NCBI GenBank assembly: GCA_964501365.1
Contig: CAZCST010000039.1
Span: 310,001 to 374,000, forward strand
DNA: 64,000 bases
From: CAZAMB01 sp964501365
GTDB lineage: Bacteria > Planctomycetota > Phycisphaerae > UBA1845
Direction: 5' to 3'
Of the stretch, positions 42,600-51,825 are shown piece after piece; position 1 is the first letter of the stretch, and every line of letters starts with the position of its first letter. The notes beneath the pieces are model-generated. The model saw only the letters and a program-made list of their open reading frames with translations, was not told the DNA's origin and ran no database searches. Both the position numbers and the translations under genes were made by a program.

Positions 42600-42728
42600 T
42601 TCCCCCTCCCATCCAGGCACCGGGCACACTGTGCGTTACAATCCCTGACACTCCAAAACTTGCCCGAATCACGCTGCCGATGTACGATTTTCCGTGCGAT
42701 CAGGGATGGTCGCGCATGAGGTACGCAC

Positions 42729-44348
42729 ATGTCAGGTAGATATTGCATCATTCAACGTCGTTGCCGAAATGGGTCTCTTTTTGTGCTTGCTGCGGCATTG
42801 CTATTGCCGGCAGGGGCCTCGCTCCTGGCCCAGATCGAACCACCGAAAGCCGCCGGCGCGACTGGGGCGATTCTTTCGCTGCGCGACGAAATCACCGACA
42901 TCACCTCCGACAGTCTTCGACGGCGAATCCAACTGGCCAAGGATGCTGGAGCGACAACCATCATCCTGGACATGAACACCCCCGGCGGACTGGTCACCAG
43001 TTCCATTGAAATCGCGGACATGCTTCGCAATCTCGAAGGCATTCACACCGTGGCCTGGGTCAACACCACCGCGTACTCCGGCGGAGCGCTGGTGGCGTGC
43101 GCATGCGACGAAATTGTGATGGCCCGTTCGTCATCCATCGGCGATTCGCAGGTCATCATGGGCGGACCGACCGGTGCTCAGGCCGTTCCCAAGGAATTGG
43201 AAGCCAAGGCGTACACGCCGGTGATTCACGACTTCCGCACTTCCGCCCGGCGAAACGGATACAGCCTGGTGCTGGCCGAAGCGTTCGTCGTTCCCGAGCG
43301 AGAGGTTTGGTGGCTTGAAAACACGAAAACCGGCGAACGCGAATTTGTCTTCAAGGATGAAAAGGAACGCCGCATCCCCAAGGCTACCCCTCCGGCTTCC
43401 GATGCCTCGGCGGCCGATGCTGCGCCGAGCGATTGGACACTGGTGAAGACCTATTTCGACCCGGTGTTGAAGAAGGAAGTTGATGCGCGGCAGCCTGTGG
43501 ATACCGATTACGAATTGCTTCAGATGTCGCCGAGCGAAGCGATGGCCTACGGATTTGCAAAGCAGATCGTTTCGAGTGAGCAGGAGTTGAAAGATCGATT
43601 CCTACTCACGAATGTCGTGCAATTTGCGCCGCTGTGGTCGGAAAACCTCGCGCTCTGGCTTACTTCCATGTATGTGCGCGGATTCCTGCTCATGGTCATC
43701 GTTTTGAGCGCCTATGTGGAATTCCACACTCCGGGCGTGGGTCTGGCGGGTTTGACGGCGCTGATCGCCCTGGCGCTTTTCGTCGGCGCCCCCTACCTCA
43801 CCGGACTGGCGAATGTCTGGGAAATCGTGCTGATCCTGGTGGGTCTTGTGTTGATCGCTCTTGAACTTTTTGTCATCCCCGGATTCGGCGTGGCGGGTAT
43901 CGGAGGCATATTACTTGTGCTCGTGGGCCTGCTGGCAACGTTCGTCCCGGAGGAGCCAGGGCGATCATTTCCGCTATTGTTCCCTTCGCTGCCTTCCACC
44001 GTGGAGGCCATCAAGGTTGCTGTGGTAACGATCGTGGGAGCGATGACGGCCTCACTGGCGGGCATGGCCATTCTGAGTCGCTTTCTGCCGCGCATGCCCC
44101 TGTTCAACCGGCTCGTGGCGGCCAATCCGACGCCCTCCGAGGTTCACGGGGATGATCCGTATCTCGGTGCTGCACGAGTGAGTGACCTGGGAATGACGGA
44201 AGGACCGTTGCGTCCCGCAGGCAAAGCCCGCTTCGGACCGCTGGTCGTGGACGTTGTAACGCAGGGTGAATACGTGGAAGCATTTGTACCCGTGGAAGTG
44301 ATTGAACGCCGCGGCAACCGTGTCGTCGTCCGCGCCGCAGTCGGCTAG
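42729..44348 (+). CDS. NfeD family protein with ClpP-like serine protease domain
   Basis: A 539-residue membrane protein. It has an N-terminal signal/TM region (LFVLAAALLLPAGASLLA), a ClpP-crotonase-type protease domain with SGG in NTTAYSGGALVACACDE and a following SIGDSQ, then four or so TM segments and a C-terminal OB-fold NfeD domain (about 470-539). These proteins cleave stomatin/flotillin-type substrates or help membrane raft assembly. GAGG precedes the ATG at 42729. A short NfeD protein and FloA follow in the same direction, supporting this role. Confidence 0.85.
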   Translation: MSGRYCIIQRRCRNGSLFVLAAALLLPAGASLLAQIEPPKAAGATGAILSLRDEITDITSDSLRRRIQLAKDAGATTIILDMNTPGGLVTSSIEIADMLRNLEGIHTVAWVNTTAYSGGALVACACDEIVMARSSSIGDSQVIMGGPTGAQAVPKELEAKAYTPVIHDFRTSARRNGYSLVLAEAFVVPEREVWWLENTKTGEREFVFKDEKERRIPKATPPASDASAADAAPSDWTLVKTYFDPVLKKEVDARQPVDTDYELLQMSPSEAMAYGFAKQIVSSEQELKDRFLLTNVVQFAPLWSENLALWLTSMYVRGFLLMVIVLSAYVEFHTPGVGLAGLTALIALALFVGAPYLTGLANVWEIVLILVGLVLIALELFVIPGFGVAGIGGILLVLVGLLATFVPEEPGRSFPLLFPSLPSTVEAIKVAVVTIVGAMTASLAGMAILSRFLPRMPLFNRLVAANPTPSEVHGDDPYLGAARVSDLGMTEGPLRPAGKARFGPLVVDVVTQGEYVEAFVPVEVIERRGNRVVVRAAVG

Positions 44349-44425
44349 TCGGGAGTACGTGCCATCGCTTTGTCAGCAGTGGCGATCACCGCGGACGTAG
44401 CGGCGGCACTATTTGTGAAAGAGTT

Positions 44426-44917
44426 ATGTCGGCACTGACCCTGATTTTCCTTTTGTTCGCCGCCGGCGCACTCGTGCTTGTTGCTGAGTTGTTCATCCCA
44501 TCGCACGGCGTGCTTACGGTGATCGCAATCGGCCTGCTCACGGCCGGCGTCGTGCAGACGTTTCGCTACGCCGGGCAGCAGGCGGGGACGATTTCCGGGC
44601 TCTCCTGTCTGCTTGGGTTGCCCTTGTTTGGTGTGGCCGCGATTAAAATCTGGCCAAAAACGTGGGTGGGACGCCGGATCGCGCCGCGCAACCCGGTGAT
44701 TACGTCGCGCGACACCAGTGTCCCCGTAGAAGAACTCAGCCGATTCGTGGGTCAGTCCGGCCGCAGCATCACCCAGCTTCGCCCTGTGGGATTCTGTGAG
44801 TTTCAGGGCCGGCGAGTTCCCTGCATCGCGGAGTTTGGTTTGATCGAGGCCGGCGCGATTGTGGAAGGCGTTCGGCTCTCCGGCGCCAATCTGGCTGTTG
44901 AACAGAGAAACGCATGA
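44426..44917 (+). CDS. Short NfeD-family membrane protein
   Basis: A 163-residue protein with two hydrophobic blocks (LTLIFLLFAAGALVLVAELFI, then VLTVIAIGLLTAGVV) and a C-terminal OB-like domain with GRVGQSG-like features (SGRSITQLRPVGFCEFQGRRVPC). It lacks the protease domain of the upstream NfeD. The ATG at 44426 has AAAGAG upstream. Lying between the long NfeD and FloA, it is likely a partner of FloA. Confidence 0.8.
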   Translation: MSALTLIFLLFAAGALVLVAELFIPSHGVLTVIAIGLLTAGVVQTFRYAGQQAGTISGLSCLLGLPLFGVAAIKIWPKTWVGRRIAPRNPVITSRDTSVPVEELSRFVGQSGRSITQLRPVGFCEFQGRRVPCIAEFGLIEAGAIVEGVRLSGANLAVEQRNA

Positions 44918-45002
44918 TGCGCGGCATTTCGCATCCGGGTCTCACCGCATAGAATTGTCATCGCGACTGGATTTCGCGAACCAATCTCCGAAAGGCAGGA
45001 AA

Positions 45003-46040
45003 ATGAATACAACCATGCTGGCCGAATTCTCCACCGGCTGGATGATCGCCACCGGCATCATCGGCCTGACCGTCCTTACGCTTCTCATCGTCCTCGCTCA
45101 ATTTTTCCGGCTCTGGCTTCAGGCCTTCATGAGCAACGCCGATGTCAGCATCCTCGATCTGATCGGAATGCGGCTGCGCAAGGTGGACTCAACCACCGTC
45201 GTGCTGTGCAAGATCCAGCTTGTGAAGTCCGGGCTCCATGATATTTCCACCAACGACCTCGAAAGCCATTATCTCGCGGGCGGGCGCGTACCCAACGTCA
45301 CCCGCGCCATGATCGCCGCGCAGCGCGCCGTGATCGACCTCGATTTTAAGAAGGCCTGTGCCATCGACCTGGCAGGCCGCGACATCATTGACGCGGTCAA
45401 GACGAGCGTCGATCCGAAAGTCATCGATGTGCCCAGCTCCCGCAATGACGCAGGGAAGAGTACCATCGACGCAGTGGCCAAGGACGGCGTCCAGCTCAAA
45501 GCCAAGGCCCGCGTCACCGTCCGCACCAACATTCGCCAGCTCATTGGCGGAGCCACCGAGGAAACCATCATCGCCCGCGTCGGCGAAGGCATCGTCAGTG
45601 CGATCGGCTCGGCTGACTCGCACAAGATCGTGCTGGAAAATCCCGACCGCATCAGCAAGGCCGTGCTCGCCAAGGGACTCGACTCGGGCACGGCGTTTGA
45701 AATCCTTTCGATCGACATCGCCGACGTGGACGTGGGTGAGAACATCGGCGCGAAATTGCAGGCCGACCAGGCCGAAGCCGACAAGCGGCGCTTCCAGGCC
45801 GAGGCCGAAAAACGCCGTGCCATGGCCATCGCCCTTGCCGCCGAGAACAAGGCGAAAATCGAGGAAAATCGGGCGCTGGTTGTACTCGCCGAAGCCGAGC
45901 TCCCCCGCGCGATGGCTGACGCATTCCGAAGCGGAAATTTCGGCGTCATGGACTATTACAAAATGAGAAACGTTCAGGCCGACACCGCCATGCGGGATTC
46001 TATCGGCCGGGCTGACAGCCAGACTGAACGCAAGAGCTAG
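45003..46040 (+). CDS. floA: Flotillin-like protein FloA
   Basis: A 345-residue SPFH/Band 7 protein of membrane microdomains. It has one N-terminal membrane segment (WMIATGIIGLTVLTLLIVLAQ), a PHB domain with VPNVTRAMIAAQRAVIDL and LKAKARVTVRTNIRQLIGGA, then an EA-rich coiled-coil (QADQAEADKRRFQAEAEKRRAM). It scaffolds rafts, often with NfeD. The start at 45003 follows GCAGGAAA; the longer frame from 44859 overlaps the short NfeD. Genes upstream are NfeD long and short; the next gene downstream is an Ala/Pro-rich protein. Confidence 0.92.
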   Translation: MNTTMLAEFSTGWMIATGIIGLTVLTLLIVLAQFFRLWLQAFMSNADVSILDLIGMRLRKVDSTTVVLCKIQLVKSGLHDISTNDLESHYLAGGRVPNVTRAMIAAQRAVIDLDFKKACAIDLAGRDIIDAVKTSVDPKVIDVPSSRNDAGKSTIDAVAKDGVQLKAKARVTVRTNIRQLIGGATEETIIARVGEGIVSAIGSADSHKIVLENPDRISKAVLAKGLDSGTAFEILSIDIADVDVGENIGAKLQADQAEADKRRFQAEAEKRRAMAIALAAENKAKIEENRALVVLAEAELPRAMADAFRSGNFGVMDYYKMRNVQADTAMRDSIGRADSQTERKS

Positions 46041-46046
46041 GTAAAA

Positions 46047-46087
46047 TTCCCTCTCCCTCCATAGGGAGAAGGCAGGGTAAGGGTAAG
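46047..46087. repeat. CCCTCTCC-type dispersed palindrome, copy 1
   Basis: CCCTCTCCCT-CCAT-AGGGAGAAGG followed by GGGTAAGGG lies just after the floA stop. A related copy in reverse orientation is at 48781-48823, beside feoB. Similar sequences are familiar from many bacterial intergenic regions. Confidence 0.6.
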
Positions 46088-46095
46088 ATGTTTCG

Positions 46096-46848
46096 ATGAT
46101 CGATCTACTTGCAACATCCGTTCTCGCTCAGCGCGGCGATTGGCTCGAAGGCGCCATCATCGTCGGCGTCGTCGTGCTTTCGATGATCGGAAGCGCCGGC
46201 AAATGGATTGTGCAGCAAATCGCGGAAAGCAAGGAGCGTAACGCCGAGCGCCGGGAGGGCATGCCCATCCGCACGCCTCAACGGCAGACCGCAACAATAC
46301 GCGATCGTTCAGGTGATTCCAGTACGCCGCCAAGCGTCGAAACGTTGCCGCCATCCATGCGTCCGCCTCACGTTCCCACCACGCAAGCACCGTCGCCGGT
46401 CATGGAACGCATGATGGAGGTACTGCTCGAAAGAGCCAGCGGCACGCCGCTGGAAGGCCGCCTGCGCGAAATGATGCCCAAACGTCCCGCGCCTCCTCCT
46501 ACGCCCCGTGCAGCGCGGGCCGGCAGAGGCAGCCAACCCGCAAGGCCTGTTGCGCCGCCGGCGGCGAAGCGACCCATGACCATTGCCGATCGCGAGGCGC
46601 TGCGCGAGCGAGTAATCAAGACGGAGGCGGAACGTGAAGCGGAGCGGCTTGCCCAGCGCGAACAACAACTCACTGACCAGACCAACCAGCGAATCGGCCA
46701 CGTTGAGACGCACATCACTGCCGTAGATACGCACGAATCTGATTCGAGTGAATTTCGTGAGATGTTGGATGCGTTGGACGAGCCTGCCGCCGCGCGACGC
46801 GCCCTTGTTCTTTCCGAAATCCTAGCGCCGCCAATCTCGTTACGCTGA
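46096..46848 (+). CDS. Pro/Ala-rich membrane-anchored protein, FloA-linked
   Basis: A 250-residue protein with one TM segment near residues 18-40 (AIIVGVVVLSMIGSAGKWIVQ). It then has a disordered Pro/Arg/Ala-rich central stretch, a coiled-coil-like region of Glu/Arg (REALRERVIKTEAEREAERL), and a C-terminal LVLSEILAPPISLR. It belongs with the nfeD-floA group by position, 55 bases downstream. No known domain. A role in microdomain organisation is inferred from context only. Confidence 0.65.
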   Translation: MIDLLATSVLAQRGDWLEGAIIVGVVVLSMIGSAGKWIVQQIAESKERNAERREGMPIRTPQRQTATIRDRSGDSSTPPSVETLPPSMRPPHVPTTQAPSPVMERMMEVLLERASGTPLEGRLREMMPKRPAPPPTPRAARAGRGSQPARPVAPPAAKRPMTIADREALRERVIKTEAEREAERLAQREQQLTDQTNQRIGHVETHITAVDTHESDSSEFREMLDALDEPAAARRALVLSEILAPPISLR

Positions 46849-46871
46849 CTGGAAATCGTCAGTGTGGTTCA

Positions 46872-48248
46872 TCATCGCAAACCGTAATCCCGCAACTTCC
46901 GATACAGCGTGCGCGCCCCGATGCCCAGCGCCTTGGCCGTCTTTTCGCGGTTGCCGCCGAAGAGCCGCAGCGTATTCATGATGTGCAGCTTCTCGACGTC
47001 GGCCATCGACATGCCCGCCAGATTCGGCGGACCCGCCAGCACAATATCCGTCGAAGCCTTTAAGCTGTCGGGCAGGTCATCGACCTGCAGGATCGGCCCA
47101 TCGGCCTCAAGACACATGCGAAAAATCACGTTGCGAAGCTCGCGGACGTTTCCGGGCCACTGGTGGTTGACCAGCTTCCGCATCACCTCGGACGAAACGC
47201 CGGTAAAGGCCGACTTGTGCTCCTTGTTGGCTTGCTGAATGAAGTGCTGAACGAGCACCGGTATATCCTCCCGACGCTGTCGAAGCGCCGGCAGATGAAT
47301 CGCCCCTTGTGCGTGCAGACGATAAAAAAGGTCTTCGCGAAACGCCCCACTTTGCACGAGGGCTTGCAAATTGTGATTGGTCGCCGCCACGAAACGCACA
47401 TCGAAATACTGCGGATCGTTGGTGCCGACAGGCAGCACTTCGCCTGTCTCCAGCGTCCGCAGCAGCTTGGCCTGCATGGGGAGCGGCATGTCGCCGATTT
47501 CGTCGAGAAAAAGCGTGCCCCCGTCGGCGGCCGCGACGAGGCCCTTGCGATCGGCAATCGCACCGGTGAACGCGCCCTTCACGTGCCCGAACAGCTCGCT
47601 TTCCAGCAGCGTTTCGCTGACCGCGGCGCAGTTGAGCACCTTGAAGGCTTTCCCGGCCCGTGGCGAATTCAGGTGCAGGGCCTGGGCAAACAATTCCTTC
47701 CCCGTGCCGGTCTCGCCGACGATCAGCACGGTGCTCTTGCTGCGGGCGATTTTTTGGATCCGCTTGGTCTCGCGGAGTACGGCGTCTGACGTACCGATGA
47801 TTCCGTAAAACTCGAAGGCCTTTTCGAGGTGGGTTCTGAGGATCTTTGCTTCGCGTCCGCCCAGCGCCCGCCGGGCCGCGCGGTCCACCTTGTCGCGCAG
47901 GACATCGATGTCGATCGGCTTGACCAGATAGTCGTAGGCGCGATGCGGGCTATCCTGACTGAGTGCCTCGCGGGCCAGAGCCTCGCTGCCATAGGCCGTG
48001 ATAAGGATCACTTCGGTTTCCGGGTTGACGCGTTTGGCCTCGCGGAGGACGTCCATGCCGTTGATGTGCCCGCCCAGCTTGTAGTCGGTAATGACTACAT
48101 CCGGCGAACGATGCTGGAGACTCTCCATGGCCGCCGCCCCGTCCCCCACCACGTTGCAGACATACTTCCCCTGAGACAGCCCCTCGGCGATGGCCTCTCC
48201 GTGAGCCAGTTCATCCTCCACAATCAGTACGAACGCCTTATCTGCCAT
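46872..48248 (-). CDS. Sigma-54-dependent NtrC-type response regulator
   Basis: A 458-residue regulator. The receiver domain has VEDE and DVVITDYKLGG with the phospho-acceptor Asp. A sigma-54 AAA+ domain follows: GETGTGKE Walker A, GHVKGAFTGA that contacts sigma-54, GGTLFLDEIGDM Walker B and a GNVRELRN sensor. The C-terminal Fis-type helix-turn-helix (NREKTAKALGIGARTLYRKL) comes last. The start is placed at ATG 48248, because an 82-residue upstream extension lacks family resemblance. No cognate histidine kinase is nearby, so it is an orphan here. It points left and is followed by the feo operon in the same direction. Confidence 0.92.
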   Translation of the reverse strand: MADKAFVLIVEDELAHGEAIAEGLSQGKYVCNVVGDGAAAMESLQHRSPDVVITDYKLGGHINGMDVLREAKRVNPETEVILITAYGSEALAREALSQDSPHRAYDYLVKPIDIDVLRDKVDRAARRALGGREAKILRTHLEKAFEFYGIIGTSDAVLRETKRIQKIARSKSTVLIVGETGTGKELFAQALHLNSPRAGKAFKVLNCAAVSETLLESELFGHVKGAFTGAIADRKGLVAAADGGTLFLDEIGDMPLPMQAKLLRTLETGEVLPVGTNDPQYFDVRFVAATNHNLQALVQSGAFREDLFYRLHAQGAIHLPALRQRREDIPVLVQHFIQQANKEHKSAFTGVSSEVMRKLVNHQWPGNVRELRNVIFRMCLEADGPILQVDDLPDSLKASTDIVLAGPPNLAGMSMADVEKLHIMNTLRLFGGNREKTAKALGIGARTLYRKLRDYGLR

Positions 48249-48485
48249 AGAGCCGCATTGTAACGTAGAAAAGGTCATTGGGGCGAAAGATGACCTACGA
48301 GCGGATAAAGAGCGGCTGAAAGATGGGTTCGACTTGTCATTTCTCTTATTTTCGGCACCGCCGAACTCGACTGTCCGAGTTGGAAATAAGCAACAAGGAG
48401 AATTGTCCGCACCATGACGCATCAAGGGGAAAACATGGAAGGCGCGCGCAGAAAATTTGGGATTTCGAATCGGGGGAAATGGATT

Positions 48486-48502
48486 GGTGGGCACGGCCCA
48501 CC
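48486..48502. repeat. Short palindrome GGTGGGC-ACG-GCCCACC
   Basis: A perfect 7-bp stem at 48486-48502 is followed by CTAC, in the intergenic space just downstream of the FeoB-associated gene. The sequence is of a common intergenic type. It may add to termination of the feo operon, though no T-run follows. Confidence 0.5.
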
Positions 48503-48509
48503 CTACAAA

Positions 48510-48719
48510 CTATTCGGCTGACTTCTTGATCGTGCTGGTTTCCAATGAGACCAGCGGCGTGCGCTTCAATTGAGGCGTTTCGATCTTTCGCTTCGCGCTC
48601 GCTGCCGTCGGGCAACTGCTACACCCCTGATCGCCCTTCATCGAGCGCCAAAGGAATCGCGCGGTGAAGGCCAGCGCCCCCAACGCAACGGCAATGGCGA
48701 CAATGTCTTGAAACCCCAT
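48510..48719 (-). CDS. FeoB-associated Cys-rich small membrane protein
   Basis: A 69-residue protein from ATG 48719; a TTG at 48731 with AAGG upstream is an alternative start. It has one TM segment (FQDIVAIAVALGALAFTARFLW), a basic patch, then GDQGCSSCP. This matches the FeoB-associated Cys-rich protein that follows feoB in many bacteria. It presumably assists iron(II) import. The gene is last in the feoA-feoB operon, 101 bases after feoB. Confidence 0.75.
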   Translation of the reverse strand: MGFQDIVAIAVALGALAFTARFLWRSMKGDQGCSSCPTAASAKRKIETPQLKRTPLVSLETSTIKKSAE

Positions 48720-48780
48720 AAGCCAGCCCAAATGGCCTTACGCGAAAACCAGTCCAACGATTCCCTGGCCGACTTTAACT

Positions 48781-48823
48781 TTACCCTCACCCCGACCCTC
48801 TCCCTGAAATGGAGAGGCGGCTA
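48781..48823. repeat. CCCTCTCC-type dispersed palindrome, copy 2
   Basis: TTACCCTCACCCCGACCCTC followed by TCCCTGAAATGGAGAGG; stem CCTCTCC-CTGAAAT-GGAGAGG. It is an inverted relative of the copy at 46047-46087. It touches the 3' end of feoB and separates it from the small associated gene. Confidence 0.6.
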
Positions 48824-51286
48824 GATCAACCGGCTGGCAACCTGATACGTGATGAGTGCCGCCACATAGGCCAGTCCCGTCATGTAGGCGAAGGCGATCG
48901 CCGGCCAGCGCCAGGAATTCGTCTCGCGTTTGATGACGGCCAACGTACCGCCGCACTGGCAGCAGAGGGCGAAGAAAACCATGATGGAGAGAGCCACGGC
49001 GATGTTGAACACCAGCCGCCCGTCGGGCCAGGTCGCCTTCTGAAGCTGGTCACGCAGGCCAGCCGAGTTTTCGTCCTGCTCGCCGCCCAGATTGTAGATC
49101 GTGCCCATCGTGGCGACGATGACTTCGCGCGCGGGGAAGGCAGCAATGACCGCCGTCCCGATGCGCCAATCCCAACCGAGTGGCCGGACCAACGGCTCGA
49201 TCCACTGCCCCATGCGCCCCAGCATGCTGTGCCGCAGAAACTCTCCCGATTCGTTGCGGTCGATTTCGCCGAGTCTGGCATCGAACGCACTATCGGCTGC
49301 ATACACTTTCAATGCCGCGCTCCCCGCTGCACCGTGCCGGAAGGCGGCGTCGAGCCGGCTTGCATCGCTATGCGATTGGGCGGAAATCCACTCCGACGAA
49401 TCAGCGGCAAGGTGGCGCTGTTCCACCTCCTGATCGAAGGATTTGTCGATTTGCTTCAGCTCGTCGAGTGTGGACCGGACGTCGGCGTCGGCGAGAAGAT
49501 TGCTCTTGTTGGAGCCTGATTTCCAATCACCGGCGATGGTATCCACCATCGTCGCGTGCTGAGCACGGGCCTGATCGCGCATTGTATCGTGCGCCGTTGC
49601 AACGGCCGCGGAGCGTGGATAATAGCCCAAAGCCCAGATGACGATCGTCACCGCGAAAATGAGCGTGCCCGCCGAAACGCAGAAAGCTTTGCCCTGTTCG
49701 TATACCCGGAAGAAAACCGTGCGAAGGGAAGGCCACTTGTACGCTGGAAGCTCCATGAGGAAGGACTGGACCGGTCCTTTGAACACGGTTTTCTTGAGAA
49801 AGAGCGCCACGGCGATTCCCACCACCGTTCCGATCGCGTACATGCTCAATAGCGTGAAAGCCCGCAGGCTCAACAGCCCTCCGAAAATCATGGTCGAAGG
49901 AATGAACGCGCCGATGAAAAGCACATAGACCGGTAACCGGGCGCTGCAACTCATGAGCGGGGCAATGAGAATAGTGACCAGCCGGTCGCGGCGGTCCTCG
50001 ATTGTGCGCGTAGCCATGATTCCCGGCACCGCACATGCGAACGAAGAGAGGAGCGGAATAAACGCCTTGCCGGGCAGGCCGATCTTCGTCATCCAGCGAT
50101 CGACCAGGAAGGCCGCACGGGCCATGTAACCGCAATCCTCGAGCAAAGCGATGAACAGGAACAAAACCAGAATCTGCGGCAGAAACACGAGCACCGCCCC
50201 CACGCCCGCGATGATGCCATCGGAAATCAGGCTTTGCACCGGCCCGACCGGAAGAACGCTGCCCACGGCGCTTCGCAAGAGAGAAAAGATGGCGTCGATT
50301 CCATCCATCATCGGCTGCGACCATGCATAGATACTCTGGAAACAGGCGCCCATGACCACGATGAATACGGCCAGCCCCAGCATGGGGTGCGTCAGAACCC
50401 TGTCCACGCGTTCGGTCCGCGAGGCCCGCGTCGAACCGGCATCGTGAACGACGAGCTTTACCACGCGGTCGATCCACGCATAGCGGACCCGGGCCTCGAC
50501 CTCCACCAGCGATTCGCCGGCGGAGGCAATTCTGCGGCGGCGCTCGGCCAGTTCCTCGGCCAGACCGAGTCCGCAGCGGGCAATCATGCGAGATTCGTGA
50601 TACCCGCCGGGATTGAGCAACGTCTGCATGGCTTCGGCGCGGGCGGGCTGGGCAGGACCGGATCTGTTTGCGGAAATCGACCGGCATAAACCGTCCAGCT
50701 CTGCACAAACACATTCCGGAAACGAAGCACAATGATGAGTTGCCGCCGAATCGGCCGCACTGACGATCATGCGCTGCAACGCTTCAATGCCTGCCCCGCG
50801 ATTGGCGACCACCGGCGTCACCGGCACGCCGAGTTCATGCGTCAGCGCATGGACGTCAATGTCTATTCCGCGCGACGCGGCAATATCAGTCATGTTCAGG
50901 GCGACAATGACGGGAATCCCCAGCTCCAGAAGCTGTGTGGTAAAAAACAGGTTTCGCCCGAGGTTGGCCGCATCCACAACATTGATGATGACGTCGGGCA
51001 GCTTGTCGTGTTGTCCCAGGAGCGCATCGAGCACAACCGATTCGTCGATGGCATTGGCGGCCAGACTGTACGTCCCCGGAAGGTCGGTAATTTCAATGCG
51101 CGGCCCGCCCAGGTCCGATCGCAACCAACCCGTGTGACGATCGACCGTGACGCCGGGATAGTTCCCGACGCGCTGGCGAAAGCCGGTGAGCGCATTAAAG
51201 ATGGTGCTTTTTCCGCAATTGGGATTGCCGGCCAGTACGACCGTCTTCGTGCGGCTGGGGTTGTGAACTGGCAACGGCTTGAGCAT
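48821..51286 (-). CDS. feoB: Ferrous iron transporter FeoB
   Basis: An 821-residue FeoB: N-terminal G-domain with GNPNCGKSTIFNALTG (Walker A), GVTVDR, DLPGTYSLA and NMTD, then an 8-TM iron channel (SSFACAVPGIMATR and LPVYVLFIGAFIPS, conserved Cys/Pro). It imports Fe2+. Between WALGYYPR and SMLGRMGQWIEPL it carries an extra soluble segment of about 125 residues (about 558-683), which is polar and helical. Many FeoB proteins have less there. FeoA lies just upstream (17 bases) and the small Cys-rich protein downstream. Confidence 0.94.
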   Translation of the reverse strand: MLKPLPVHNPSRTKTVVLAGNPNCGKSTIFNALTGFRQRVGNYPGVTVDRHTGWLRSDLGGPRIEITDLPGTYSLAANAIDESVVLDALLGQHDKLPDVIINVVDAANLGRNLFFTTQLLELGIPVIVALNMTDIAASRGIDIDVHALTHELGVPVTPVVANRGAGIEALQRMIVSAADSAATHHCASFPECVCAELDGLCRSISANRSGPAQPARAEAMQTLLNPGGYHESRMIARCGLGLAEELAERRRRIASAGESLVEVEARVRYAWIDRVVKLVVHDAGSTRASRTERVDRVLTHPMLGLAVFIVVMGACFQSIYAWSQPMMDGIDAIFSLLRSAVGSVLPVGPVQSLISDGIIAGVGAVLVFLPQILVLFLFIALLEDCGYMARAAFLVDRWMTKIGLPGKAFIPLLSSFACAVPGIMATRTIEDRRDRLVTILIAPLMSCSARLPVYVLFIGAFIPSTMIFGGLLSLRAFTLLSMYAIGTVVGIAVALFLKKTVFKGPVQSFLMELPAYKWPSLRTVFFRVYEQGKAFCVSAGTLIFAVTIVIWALGYYPRSAAVATAHDTMRDQARAQHATMVDTIAGDWKSGSNKSNLLADADVRSTLDELKQIDKSFDQEVEQRHLAADSSEWISAQSHSDASRLDAAFRHGAAGSAALKVYAADSAFDARLGEIDRNESGEFLRHSMLGRMGQWIEPLVRPLGWDWRIGTAVIAAFPAREVIVATMGTIYNLGGEQDENSAGLRDQLQKATWPDGRLVFNIAVALSIMVFFALCCQCGGTLAVIKRETNSWRWPAIAFAYMTGLAYVAALITYQVASRLI

Positions 51287-51303
51287 GGATTTGTACGAAT
51301 GTC

Positions 51304-51597
51304 CTAGGGCTGGGGGCGATCGGGTTCGCTGACCGCCTCAACGTCAGCCGCCGCCGAATCTACGAGCACGCAATTCTGGTTGGCCCCCCCCAATCCGACA
51401 AACGTGCCCCCGATCCCTACGATACAAGGATTGCCCCTCCGGACCATGCGGACGCGGGCCCCCGGCACGAACCCCATGTCCGCCAGTCGTTTGGCCGAAA
51501 GATGCTCCGCATGAATCCCAACGATGATGCTCGAGCTCCCCGTCCTGAGACTGCGAACAGGGATCTTTGTAAGAGATGTCGATGCTGAATCGGCCAT
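51304..51597 (-). CDS. feoA: FeoA ferrous iron transport accessory protein
   Basis: A 97-residue SH3-like protein: LTKIPVRSLRTGSSSIIVGI, RLADMGFVPGARVRMVRRGNPCIV and FVGLG. FeoA helps FeoB in Fe2+ uptake, probably stimulating its GTPase. It is the first gene of the feoA-feoB-FeoB-associated operon. AAGGACA lies near the start. No clear Fur box is seen upstream. Confidence 0.9.
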   Translation of the reverse strand: MADSASTSLTKIPVRSLRTGSSSIIVGIHAEHLSAKRLADMGFVPGARVRMVRRGNPCIVGIGGTFVGLGGANQNCVLVDSAAADVEAVSEPDRPQP

Positions 51598-51774
51598 TGT
51601 CCTTGTTGCACGCCAATCGGCCAGGAACGGGCGTCCGCAGGCCGATCACCATTTCCACCCGTAACTCCCTTGTGTACTATTTGAGTATATCAGAAAGTGT
51701 CATTTCGTCCACTCGGAGGCTCCCTAACCTATCCAAAACGCAATCGTTATGACGATGATCCGTACAATAGACGT

Positions 51775-51799
51775 GCCGCGAACCCCAGTTCGCGCGGAC
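51775..51799 (+). repeat. Dispersed palindromic repeat, copy 2
   Basis: GCCGCGAACCCCAGTTCGCG followed by CGGAC; stem CGCGAAC-CCCA-GTTCGCG. It is the + strand partner of the copy at 40272-40296, with 23 of 25 bases identical. It lies 26 bases before the next start codon. Confidence 0.75.
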
Positions 51800-51825
51800 T
51801 CTCTCCATGCGGTCCGAGGCGTTTT

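Noticed and set aside
49527..50732. 401-codon minus-strand frame in the middle of feoB
   Set aside because: Alternate frame of feoB on the same strand, Arg/Pro-rich, no start signal.
51598..51696. Possible Fur box upstream of feoA
   Set aside because: The AT-rich stretch near 51670-51700 does not resemble the GATAATGATAATCATTATC palindrome closely enough.
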